Source: Paragordius varius
Lineage: Eukaryota > Nematomorpha
Direction: 5' to 3'
DNA: 64,000 nucleotides
Assembly (NCBI GenBank): GCA_964247055.1
Contig: OZ176054.1
Coordinates: 11,842,001 to 11,906,000, forward strand
This document shows positions 21,899 to 33,600 of this stretch, in pieces. Position 1 is the first letter of the stretch. The number at the start of each line of letters is the position of its first letter. A program made the position numbers and the translations under genes. The notes under the pieces are model-generated. The model did no database searches, was not told the origin of the DNA, and saw nothing but the letters and a program-made list of their open reading frames with translations.

Positions 21899-24412
21899 AT
21901 TTACAGTAAAAATTGAAATTTGAAATTATACGGACAAAACGTGAAAATACAAAGATAAATATTTTTCTTTACTTGATTTCTTTTAAATACATTGTTTTCA
22001 ACTACAAAGTATAATATAGAAATGTAAATTGTCTTATGATTTACTGTTTTATTTTTGATTTCCAAAACGATTTAATCGAAGGTATTTGATATGTATGTAC
22101 ATGTATGTGTGCGTTTAAAAGAGATTTCGATTTTTTAATTTTATTATTCTGAAGGTATATAGTTATATGATCATGTTTACAGCGCACAAAATTAAATTTA
22201 GATATTAAAATAAATTTGAATATTTTGATATTCGCTTTAAGAAGCTAAATAATTAATGATTAGTTAGGATTTTAGACACAAAAATCTTTAGATCAGAATA
22301 CCTTTTCTAAAAAACGATGAGGAATTATTATTTTATTGTAAAAATAAAATATTTGTCTTATTTAAGCAATTGATATAAAATGGAAATGATTTAAATGTAT
22401 TCGTAAAATATATATGATTTTATATTTTTATGATATATAGATTTTTTTATATTAGTATTATGTTTATAGTCTAGGTTTTTTTTAAAAAGTTACTTGCAAG
22501 ATGATAAGATTATTTTTTATTTAGTATATTTTTATTATCATCCATATATCAAGTGAATGACGAATAGAGCATAATAATTATTAAAAATAATTAATTTTAA
22601 ATATCGAAATTATAATTCAGCAATAATTGAATTTAATTTTAAATTATATATTTTAGGTTACTACAATATCGAATATAAAACCAAAATTAAGATATTAACT
22701 AAAAATAAACTTACTAATTAAAAATGAAACTAAAAAAAACATTTTTAAAATAATATATTAGAAAAAATTTGTCATACTATTTATAATGTTAATATATCAT
22801 AACAATACTTTTTTTGCAGAATATTTTCTTAAATTAGCGAATATAATTTCTTGATTTTACATTTAGCAAAAGAGCCCATAAACGCAGATAATGGGATTCG
22901 CGTAAGTGATTTACCCACCCTCGGTAAGCTAAAACCGGCTTTTGTTCGACCCTATGGTACTGTTACGGCTGGAAATGCTTCATTTTTAACGGATGGAGCC
23001 AGTGCTGCCCTAATTACCACGGCTAAGAAAGCTAAGGACCTTGGACTAAAACCAAAAGCCTTTTTGAGGTAAGGAATTATTTTAATGTTTCGTTTTAAGT
23101 TTTGGAATTTTTTTCAAATATTTAGTTAAATACTACAGCCTAACGTTTTTTTACGGTAAAATAACCCCTTATTTATTAATTTTGGATTTTTTACAATGGC
23201 TCTGAAAACCAAGAGTTTTTTTACGGTAATCAATATTTTAAGTTCATTCGTCCAGTGTCTTTTTCCCGAAAATTTAATTACATAAAGATCGCTAAAAATC
23301 TGATTTACGGTAAACAATTCATATATTTTTAGTTTTATAATTGGATTTTTTTGCAAAACTTCTGAGTTTTCCCAGCGTTGTCAGTTGATGCTATGTTTTA
23401 AATGGATTAAGAAAAATAAGTTGTAATGAATGCTCACCACCATTATTTTAGGAGGAATAAATATAATATTATATATATTATATTATAAAATATAATTATT
23501 GTATGACTGATTTAGAACAGATTTACTGGTTACGTGTACATTGAATAAATGCGCGCTAATTTATATAATTACATAGTTTTTTTCTACCAAATATTTTTTA
23601 CGAAATACATAGAGATTTCTTGTACGTTTCCCAAGATCCTAAAGATCAATTATTGCTTAGTCCGGCATATGCAATCCCTCGACTCCTAGATCGAAATGGA
23701 TTGACCGTGGCTGATATTGAAGCATTTGAGATTCATGAAGCTTTTGCTGGACAAGTGTTGGCTAATCTCAGGGCTATGGATAGCGATTACTTTAATACGC
23801 ATTACATAAAACGACGGGCTGGAAAATTTGGTTTGAATGAAAATCAAAATTATTATATGTTTATTTTTTCGTTAATAATTAAAAAAAGGAGCAAATCTCG
23901 CGATATTTCCTTCATAAAATGTATAACAACAATTGTGAAATAAACAATATGCTATCAATTTACTTGTCTATTTCATATTTTACAGACCAAAACGATGGGT
24001 TATCTTATAAAGCGAATTTTAAAAAAATATTTCCCTTTTAGTTACGCTTTTCCATCATCATTGTCAGCCCAGGGTAGGCGAATGTTAAACCTATTATTCG
24101 CAACACTTGATATAATTTAAGTCCTTACACTTAAAAAAAAAGACTTTAGAACCTGTATTTTTTTACTTTTTTTATCAACTTACTTTCTATTGTGAAGGTG
24201 CAATCCCAATGGACAAAATTAATGTTTGGGGTGGTTCCCTGAGCCTAGGTCATCCATTTGCCGCAACCGGGGTCCGACTAGTTATAACGGCCGCTAATCG
24301 AATGTTAAACAATAAAGATTCGCCCCAAAATAAAACCGGTTTAGCTGTAGTCGCTGCGTGTGCCGCGGGTGGACAAGGACATGCAATGTTAATTGAACGA
24401 TACGCTCAATAA
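18591..24412 (+). CDS. HADHB: Mitochondrial trifunctional enzyme beta subunit (3-ketoacyl-CoA thiolase)
   Basis: Nine exons join in phase: 18591-18666, 18776-18899, 19218-19317, 19727-19814, 20112-20299, 21372-21552, 22867-23068, 23613-23830 and 24198-24412, giving 463 residues (human 474). The first exon is a mitochondrial presequence ([10 protein letters not shown]... FTRSFSA, Arg-rich, no acidic run at its end). Thiolase landmarks: [21 protein letters not shown] with the nucleophilic Cys, [49 protein letters not shown], the EIHEAF His, [14 protein letters not shown] and [12 protein letters not shown] with the second catalytic Cys. It cleaves 3-ketoacyl-CoA in the last step of long-chain beta-oxidation, paired with HADHA on the inner membrane. 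An AATAAA overlaps the stop codon. Introns 5 and 6 hold three MITE copies. Confidence 0.97.
20331..20634. mobile_element. MITE family B copy in HADHB intron 5
   Basis: Left TACCATTTACAATTC with four inward 21-bp units (TTCAAATTCACCCTT type); right AGGGTGAATTTGAACT...ATGGTATA. The start lies 31 bp after exon 5. Confidence 0.8.
21084..21346. mobile_element. MITE family B copy ending 25 bp before HADHB exon 6
   Basis: Left ATCATTTTCAATTAAATTCACCC; right units GGTGAATTTGATCTGCTCAAA and GGTGAATTTGAATTGTAAATGGCA. The exon 6 acceptor (21370-21371) follows closely. Confidence 0.75.
21570..21870. mobile_element. MITE family B copy in HADHB intron 6
   Basis: It begins ATCATTTACAATTC 17 bp after the exon 6 donor. 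The right arm has four consecutive GGGTGAATTTGAATTGTTYGA-type units and ends GTAAATGATATA, followed by an AT run. Confidence 0.85.
21901..22860. other. Rest of HADHB intron 6 with a MITE family P left arm
   Basis: From 21904 CAGTAAAAATTGAAATT..., ACGGACAAAACGTG and AAAGATAAATA match the family P left arm. A clear right arm was not found. The rest is AT-rich without further structure. Confidence 0.45.
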
Positions 24413-24413
24413 A
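24408..24413 (+). promoter_or_regulatory. AATAAA overlapping the HADHB stop codon
   Basis: The hexamer spans the last codon and the TAA. Whether it is the functional poly(A) signal cannot be told from sequence. Confidence 0.25.
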
Positions 24414-24939
24414 TACTTTTTGATTATTGGAAAAAACAAATTTTTGCGGTTTTAAAGGTGTGTTTGGGTTTTGGATATTGAATTGTGTTTTTTACACTTT
24501 ATTTGCTGCAAACTTACATTTTTTACTTTATTAATAGTTTGCTACAAACCATAAATTTATTAATTTTATGGACAATATTTTGATGATAGAAATAATAAAT
24601 TGATGTTATCTAAATATGGAATAAAAATTTAAATTTTAAAGAAAAAACTTATGAAAATAAGGGTAAAATATCTTATTACATGCATGAAAACAGCCATAAT
24701 CTTTTAAACTTTAATTTTTTTCATTAATCACACCTATGGAATTAGGTTGCGAATTAAGGAATAGAAATGTAAATTGTAAAAAAACTCAATTATTCATGTA
24801 ATTCATTTAGTTTATTTACTATACTAAGTTGAGAAAAATCGAACTATTTCGGCGTTCCACGGATTTGTTATATTATTACACCGAGCAATAATACTGAAAA
24901 ATAAGGGTTAAATTTGAATTATGTTTTAACTCATGCACA

Positions 24940-25232
24940 CATTTAGTGTTTAAATTTCTGCCTTCAGGTTCACCATAAAGAAGTATTATAGTTGCTAGTA
25001 AATTAACCATAATATAAATCTATTTGTCTGTCATATTAGCGATTAGAAAAATAAAACAACAAAATGGCGGCGAAATAGTTAGAGATGAGGATTGTTTTTT
25101 AATTTTACGCTTTTAAAAAGCTGTAAATTATAAACTAAAAAACTTAAGTATGCAACTTGGTATTTCAGGTATATATTAAAATTACTTTTTACTATTCCCT
25201 CAAAAGTAGTGAAGTGCTGAAAGTATCATTTT
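24940..25232. mobile_element. Family D element, shortened copy
   Basis: Shares the middle TAACCATAATATAAATC...CAAAATGGCGGCGAAATAGTT with the complete copy at 4084-4682 and ends in a GTAGTGAAGTGCTG version of the right end. The left part is reduced. It occupies much of the HADHB to unknown-gene spacer (24413-25522), which otherwise shows nothing. Confidence 0.5.
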
Positions 25233-25522
25233 AGGTCTAAAAGTATTTATAAAAAATGACAATATATTTGAACTTTTAACGGAACCTCTTAAGTTAAGGC
25301 TACACACAATCATCAAAATTAACTAACAATAGTTTGTTTCGTTCATCTTTAGCGATGCATTGAACCAGACTAGAGAATCCATAATTTTACATATATTTAT
25401 TAATTGTTGACAAACACAGTACGATATATACATAAAATTATGACTACATAAAATAATTGTTTTAACAATAGATAGTAATGATATGCAATTAAACTTTAAA
25501 TTACAAAATGTAATTAAGCATG

Positions 25523-25705
25523 TTAAAGGTCATCAAAATCTTCTGCATCTAAAATCCAACTGGGGCTAGCTTTTTCCCTTCCCTGTGGATTCATAGCTGT
25601 AGTGTGATATGTGTACCCCGAAGTATTATGTAAATCAATCCCTGCTTTTGAACATTTTCTAATTTCTTCGGCTGAAAGGTCCGGACAAAACAAATACTTT
25701 ACTTT
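25523..25705 (-). CDS. Last exon of an unidentified protein
   Basis: An acceptor (TTTAG) at 25706-25710 opens a phase-0 frame of 60 residues ending in a stop at 25523. The peptide starts KVKYLFCPDLSAEEIRKCSK, continues AGIDLHNTSGYTYHTTAMN and ends SWILDAEDFDDL. Base composition is clearly richer in G+C than the surroundings, as for the other exons here, so it is very likely coding. I do not recognise the family. The acidic end and short length suggest a C-terminal tail. Upstream exons should lie at higher coordinates, but 25706-27430 holds a MITE and no convincing partner exon. It is convergent with HADHB. Confidence 0.65.
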   Translation of the reverse strand, partial: KVKYLFCPDLSAEEIRKCSKAGIDLHNTSGYTYHTTAMNPQGREKASPSWILDAEDFDDL

Positions 25706-25770
25706 CTAAATTATATATAAGTATAATTTAATATTATAAAGACAAAGCGCAAAATTAATAAAAGACAAAT

Positions 25771-26323
25771 ATACCATTTGCACTTCAAGAGTGTCCTTGA
25801 ACACTTCAAGTTGGTCCTTGAACATTTCAGGATGGTCCTTGAACATTTCAATGGTTTTTAAAATTTTTAAATTTTGATTTAACCATAATTTTTGCATGTA
25901 TTTTTTTTATTATTTTTTAACCTAGTTTTCTTGATTTATTATATATTGTTTATTCATTTAACAATAAAAATTATTTAAACTATTTAATTTAACAAATTTA
26001 TTAACTTTTAAATGTTTTCAATCAATAATTGTATATAATAACCCAGAAAATTTATATATTAATTACATTATAAAATTTTATAAGTATCCAAATTAATTTT
26101 AAGAAATTATTAAAGATATACGGTTTTTCAATGATAAAAACTTAATATTGATTTAAAATTTATCATAAGTAATAAAAAACAGGTTAAAAACGATAAAATA
26201 GATGAATGATATACGATATGATTGATAAAAGTTAAAAACAAAACAAAAAAGTCAAAGGACCAACTTGAAATGTTCAAGGACCAACTTGAAGTGTTCAAGG
26301 ACACTCTTGAAGTGCAAATGGTA
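25771..26323. mobile_element. MITE family A copy
   Basis: Left ATACCATTTGCACTTCAAGAG then inward 21-bp units (GTCCTTGAACACTTCAAGTTG type); right GGACCAACTTGAA units then GGACACTCTTGAAGTGCAAATGGTATA. Its 350 bp AT-rich centre matches, in reverse orientation, that of the copy at 54774-55576. Non-coding. Confidence 0.85.
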
Positions 26324-26890
26324 TATTTTAAAAGACACATCCTTATTTTTTTGATCCCTGATTTTATATATGTAATTGTCAATTATAATAGATATGTTAC
26401 CAATTTATGCCATGTTTTATGTGCCTTTTTTATTTTTATTGGAAGTTTTTAGTCAGTCTTATTACTACTGAAAAATTTAATTGATAAAAGTCTCATAATT
26501 TTGTTTTTTTGATAAAACTACACCATTTCAGAGGAGCCTGAAAATTTGTAACTTTTAAAGCCCACATTTTAAATTATAAAAATTATTGCTTTGCTTTTTA
26601 AATATAACATATGGTAAGCTCTAAGATATTTTTTAAAAAAAGCCTCTAGCCTGCAAATAATTTTCATTTTTCAATATCGAGCAATTATCACAAAAATGTT
26701 AATAATTTTCTTATATCCTTTAAAGGCCCAAAAGCACAATGAGAATACTGATACATTTATCTATCAGACTATATATATTTTATCAACATATTTTTTATAC
26801 ACCTCAAATGTGTGCAATGTCAAAGGTGATCATAAATTTGTTCTTGATCTATTTTTAGAAGACTATTTTATTTTTTCGGTTTAAATTTAG

Positions 26891-26953
26891 GGATAATGGA
26901 AAGAATTCTTAATAAAGTATTTGTCATGCGCAGTAAAAATGTTGGAACTATAG
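26891..26953 (+). CDS. Candidate small exon, unidentified
   Basis: A TTTAAATTTAG acceptor and a TATAG/GTGAGG donor bound a frame with ATG at 26896 (MERILNKVFVMRSKNVGTI). No partner exon was found on the plus strand before the antisense SLC6 gene. This is a possible 5' exon; it could be chance. Confidence 0.22.
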
Positions 26954-27430
26954 GTGAGGCTGCATTGTGGTTTTTTTATATATTTGTACCATGTTTACAG
27001 CTGAAAAATATTTTTTACAATCAATTTGTTTTGATAAAAAACACGACGGCATCAAACATTATTAGATATTAACAAATGGTCACCTTAAAAATGAAAATTT
27101 CATGTTTAATCGAATTATATTGGCGTCAAAAAAATATTGACTTTATCAATGCTTTATATTTTTCTTCATAATTTAATTTATCGCATATATTTTTTAATAT
27201 TTTTTATAAACTAATGCATATAAATTAAAGTGTTAATATATAAAAATATAATTTTTATAGAGTTAATGGAGATTTCTTATTAAAAATGTGTTATTTTATC
27301 TACATTAACAATGGTATTGCATAAAAACACAAAAATTCATTTGTTATTCACAGCAAAAAATAAAAGTTTCAAAAAATAATATCTTCACGAAAGCTGTTTG
27401 ACTTTATAAAATAGTGCGATCTGCAACTAT

Positions 27431-30400
27431 TCAAAATTCAAAAATCTTATGTAATGATTTTACTTGTCTAAAATTTGGGGCTGAAGTGCGAAACCATTTA
27501 TATATCGCATATCCTGGCACCCAAAGCATAGAGGAAAGGGCCATGATCCACCCCATTATATGAGCCCAGGTGGGATACTCGTAATCAATATATTTTACAG
27601 GGGTGTGTTTAATTAACCCAAATAAAAATACACCCTAAAAGGTAGAAAAAAAAACTATAGAGTTATTATATCAATAAATTCATTATTATACAAAATTTTA
27701 CATACAAACTTACAATACAGACGGCAGGCGTAAAGAACAGCCAACAATACTTGAAATATAACCATGGATAATAACCTATCATTTCGCGGATATCATTCCA
27801 AAATTTGTTTACACCTAGTAGGAAAAAAAATTAAATAATAGGCGTAAATTTCATCGAATGAAATGTTTTCAAACTACGGTAAAAGTCATATTATTAGTTA
27901 GGTATAAAGGGTGTTTCAATTTGTTAATATGGAAATTTATATAAATGTATAGGAATTTATTCATCAATAACAAAATAAAAAAGATAAATGACCATTAATA
28001 TGACTGTTTTCAATATTGAACATTTTAGAGTATATTTTATAATAAGTTAACTAAAGATTCCATAATATTCAAACAATGAGCCGTTCAGATTGAAATTTTT
28101 TTACTTTCATATAAGATTTAATATATCTGTAAAATAAACTATGTATTTAAAACTGGGCACATGGCATATTAAATTTTAGTTAAACTTTCGGGTGTAAAAC
28201 GTTTAAAGTGGATATATACTTAAAAACGAATTAGATGCGCAAATTAAGTCAATCAATTATATTATATGTTTTAGTTAATCAAAGGAGATAATTATAATAA
28301 TAAAATATACCATATGACCATGAAATAGCGACGCATTCAAAAAATATGAGCCAAAGTAAGCAAGTTCCACTGGCAGCATATCCATCCAATATTTGAAACA
28401 AATACATTCCACCCTAATAAGGAATATAAATATAGTTTAATTAAATTAAAAAAATTATCTTTAATCGCCTAAGAAAGATTTTGGAAAGATTTTTAAATAG
28501 TAATAAAAGAAATTTTTGCATACGTTTGTTATTGTAAGTAGGCCGATCAAATAACTTAGTACACAGACCACGGCTATAAACCATTCTTTGTATCGCCTTA
28601 GATTTGGCCATTCGTCCACACAAGCTGTTATGAAACCTTCTACTGTGCAAAACTGAAATAATACGGTAAAAATTGATATTATAAATGCAAAACGTTAAAA
28701 CCATAGTATTTTATCTTTAATATTTCTTATATAAATTATTTTATGACAATATTAAAATATATAATTGATTGTGGACTAATATGCATTTCTATACTTGGCA
28801 ATTTAAAACAATGACTTATATATTTAAAAACAAAGTTAAAAAGAACATCGGTCTATTGAAAAAAATATTTGGGTTCAAAACTGAAATAATACGGTAAAAA
28901 TTGAAATTAAACATACAAAACGTAAAAATATTTTTTTAATTTTAACCTTAATTTTTCTTAGATATTACTTAATCACTATTCGTAAAATATATATGGATTG
29001 TGTTATACATTTCTGTTTTATACTTGGCACATTAATACAATAAGTTATATATTTAAAAACAAGCTGAAAAAGTACATCGGACTTTTAAAAAATAATTTGT
29101 CTTTATATTTTTACGTTTTTTTCCGTATAATATCAATTTTTACTAAATATATATATGTATATATATATATATATATATATACATATACAATTAGATAGAC
29201 ATAAACTGTATATTTCCATAATTTTTAGAATATAATCAAAAATATTCACCTGGCTATCTAACCCAATCAAAAATAGCATGATAAAAAAGCAACAAGACCA
29301 AAGCGAAGAAATGGGTAATTCTGCGATAGCTGATGGATAGACCAAAAACGCCAATCCCGGACCTATATAAATGTAGCAATTTGTATAACAAAAAAGTCAT
29401 TTTATAAAATTTAATAGCTTGATAAAAATAGTTAGTGAAAGACTTAAATTTATTTATATTGAATCCGTTGGATATATTCAGTAGTTAATATATCCTTAAG
29501 CATGAGTGCAACAGTTTTAAAAAACAGTAATTTCTAAAAAGTAAAATTGTAAATTATTTAAAGCACGAATCCTTATAAAATAATATCAAATTTATTTGAT
29601 TCAACGATTTGTTAGATGAAAGAAACAGCATAAATAATCTATGATACCATCTTGAAATTAAATTTAAACATTAAAACATTAAATGAAATTGGTATTTCAT
29701 GTGGGTAGCATGCATTCATTGGCTTGCTTTTTCATTTACATCTTTTAAAATTTAAATAAACAAAATTGGTTATATTAATCCTTAGTCTTAAATATGTAAT
29801 AAAATATTTTTTGGTATTTTAATGTTAAATACCAGATGCGGCCACTTCGCCAACTGGTTTGCCCTGAGACACTGACATAAATCCAATGACGGAAAATATA
29901 ACTACCCCAGCTATTAGGCTTGTTCCACTGTTTATGCAACATATTAACAAAGAATCTCTAAAATATTATATTAATATTTTTTTACAATAAATAAAAATTG
30001 ATGTAGCCCATTATAAACGAATGTAAAAAAATTTTGATGCTATACTTAAATACATCGTTGTGCAGTTTATTGTAACTGCCCAAGGCTATCAAAGTTCCCA
30101 ATCCAAGCCCATATGAGAAAAATATTTGAGTTACTGCATCAGACCAAACCTAAATGGTTAAATATGAGTAAATCTATACTTATCGGTTTTCATAGAAATA
30201 AATGTGTGGTGGAGTCAAAATTTAGAATTAAAATTGTCAATTGTTAACCTCAAAAACACTATTATATCAAAATATATTCTTAACAGTTGATGATAATAAT
30301 AATCGTCTATTATCAAATAATTATTTATTCACTCAATTTAATAAAACAAGACCTGTGAATCTTTCAATCTTGACAAATCGGGTGTCAAATAATATTTCAG

Positions 30401-30666
30401 ACCGACTTTTGCACCGGGTAACGTCAAGCCACGAATCAATAAAATAGCCATGAAAAAGTATGGAGCAAGTGAGGTAAACCAAACAACCTATGGATAAAAA
30501 AAATCTTAAGGTGTAATTTTTTTGACAACTAATATAATAAAGCCTTTTACGAATATTAAAAAATGTATATCGTGGTTGTAATATTTCAAAAAAAATTTAA
30601 TTTAATATTGTTTACATGTTCAAAATGTCATATTTCAGAGATTTAAGCAAATATTTTATTATTTTG

Positions 30667-30699
<33 letters not shown>

Positions 30700-33600
30700 G
30701 GTTCTAAAACATTTATGTTTGAGTGACTTTTTATAAAATCATCATGAAAAGCTCATAATTGTATAATTGATATGATTTTTTGTGAAAAAAAGAATTTTAC
30801 CTTTCCTGTCCATTTAACACCTTTCCATATCGAAAAATAGCATACAATCCATGCAAATAATAAGGCGATTGCCAATTCCCATCTAACAATCCCAATGTTT
30901 TCAATGCCAGAACTTATTTGTAATACTCTTCGTCTGTGTTATCACAAAATATATAAACGTTTAATTTTACAAAGCATAAAATCCGATAGATTATTTTATA
31001 TTTGGAAATACCATTAGGGCCCCCTTAAAAAATCGCACGCAGTAGTGTAAAAATTTTAAGTAAACAGTCCAAACATAAAAACTGAAAGACAAATATTTTT
31101 TTCTCAAAAGAAACCCCATATATTTTTAAACTTTATTATTTTCCTATATAGAAAAGTAAGTAATTACAATTTCGATTTCATACTTTGAACAATGTGTTAT
31201 ATATAAAAAAATCAAAATTGAAAAAGTATATAGGATTATTTTAAAAAAAATATTTGTCTTCATGTTTTTATCTTTCGTCTGCATAATTTTAATATTAAAA
31301 AACGAAAGAAAATTCGTAAAACGAAATTGTTATGTGGTAATCAAAGACAAACACATAAAAAGCATTTTAAGAAAAATTCGTACTCCCAAAATTCTTTGAC
31401 GGGTGAATTAAATTTAGCAGCCGGGATCCACCGCGTAATTCCATACATCCTCGTAGCACATAATTCCAGCCGTGTATTCGTTGAAGGCGCTCGCCCATTA
31501 TCCATTGTTCTTAGGTAATCGGTGAAAGTTCTGTCTCCAGAGGCTAGGAGTCGACCTACTGTGGTACTTGTACAATTTAACAAGCGTTTATCATGATGTG
31601 TTAGGCAATAAGCCGAATTCCACCAATGCCCACACGCTTTCCAAGGCAGCTGTCGAGTTAGCGAGGCCACGAAATAGTAAACGGCATAACATAGGATTAC
31701 AATGTAATACACATTTAACCAACAAGACATTATGGCTGCAGCATACCCTACACCTTTTATCAAAAAAAGAGATTGTGAATGAATAGGTTTAGATATAGCG
31801 GTAATGATTTGATATGGAAAATTTAGTTTGTTTAAAATGGTGTTGTTTTACAGAAACAATTTGATATAAATAATCTTAAAATCCGGTCTTATTTTTTTTA
31901 TAGCCATATATAAAATCTTGTGTTTACCTTCTTAACTAACTCTTTACCTAAAAAGCCTTATGGGTTTAGATGGAAAAGATGTTTAATTTACCAATAAAAT
32001 TTGATTAATTATGTAAAATCATTCCAGATCTTACTAATTTATACAATTCAAACCTTTAAATATCGGACAAATTTTCCAAACACCCAAACCCCCAATCGAT
32101 AGGTATTGCCCCAGTGCGGTTTCCAAAAAGTACATTGGGATGCCACAAAAAAGTACAGCCATAAGGTAGGGTATAAGAAAAGCGCCTAAAACGAATAAAT
32201 AAATAGAAATCGATTTTTGTAAAGGATTGTTAATTTGTTTTAAAGGATAATATATGTTTAAAAAGTTAAAAAGCGAAAGGAAACTAGGTATCATATTTAC
32301 ATGACAATTCATATAAAAAATAATTTTCTACCTATTTGTTTGATTGGTTTGTTTTAAGGCGCCGGCGCACCTATTTAAATGTCGACACCAGAGAGAAAAG
32401 TATATTTGAAAGTATATTTATATTTTATAACTTTTTACTCATTATTTTTGATCTCACAAACATTACATGAAAATAACGACATATCTCCATATTATGTCAT
32501 TATTAAATATAAAAATAGCGTTTTCCGCTAATAGACATATATGGTTATTATTTGAAAATATTCAATTTTTCAAAGGACCCAAAAATATCTGCAAAGCCTA
32601 GTTTTTCATTAGGGGTTAGAAGTAAGCCGCAAAATACCCAGAAACCCTTTTTTAATACCAAACCTAATTTAAATATAGTCTAGAACAGGGGTAGTATAAC
32701 ACAAATGGCTTAGCGGGCGGAATTCAAAAAATTTGGCATTACGAATATTTTATTGGATTTAATTTATTTAATAATATTTGCTGGCCCAATGAAAAATTGG
32801 TTTGAAAATATTATTTGTACTTAAATTTCGTAATATTTTGCATTTAAAATTTCTGGCGAGCTGCGAAAATATTTAGAAGGGCCCCACTGCGGGCCGCGTA
32901 CTGGCCACCCCTTGTTTGGAATATAGTGCCATCCAAAATAACTGGTAGTAAATGTTTGAGACGCTATAGATTAAATATAAATTTTTTTAACAAAACCTAT
33001 AAACAATATAAAGATTTAATTATATCATTATAAATTTAACCAACAAATGTAAAAAGATATGCAAACTCACACTTTATATTTAATTTATCTTAAACGATTA
33101 AACAGGCATATCCCAAAATTTTATTCTATTACAATGATGACTGTTTAGGACGAACATTAAAATTGATTTCACTAATTGATGACATTTTGTTTATTATTAT
33201 AATACTATACAAATAAACTTTATGTTCGGTAAAATGGTATATATGGCCCTCATCAAAGAAAGATGAAACGATATATTTTATTTTTAGCGAGGTTTTTTGT
33301 AAAATCAAAATTGTATAAAAAATATATTTTATGCATCATAAATTTTTATGGATTTATCCATATTTGGTAACCAACAATTAATTAAAAATTAGGGAACATT
33401 TGAAAAGAAAAGAATAAAAGGATATAACCTTAAAGATTTTAATTTTTAGGATAGTATATATATATATATATGTATATATTTATATATATATATATAATAT
33501 AAAATATTTTTTATAGCTAATACAAAAGGTCACATATCGTTATTATAAAGATTACGCTTAAAAACCACAATCATATTTCATATTTTTTTATAAATTTTGA

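Noticed and set aside
31327-31786. Plus-strand frames over the SLC6 region
   Set aside because: They are antisense to SLC6 exon 3, whose minus-strand translation matches the family throughout.
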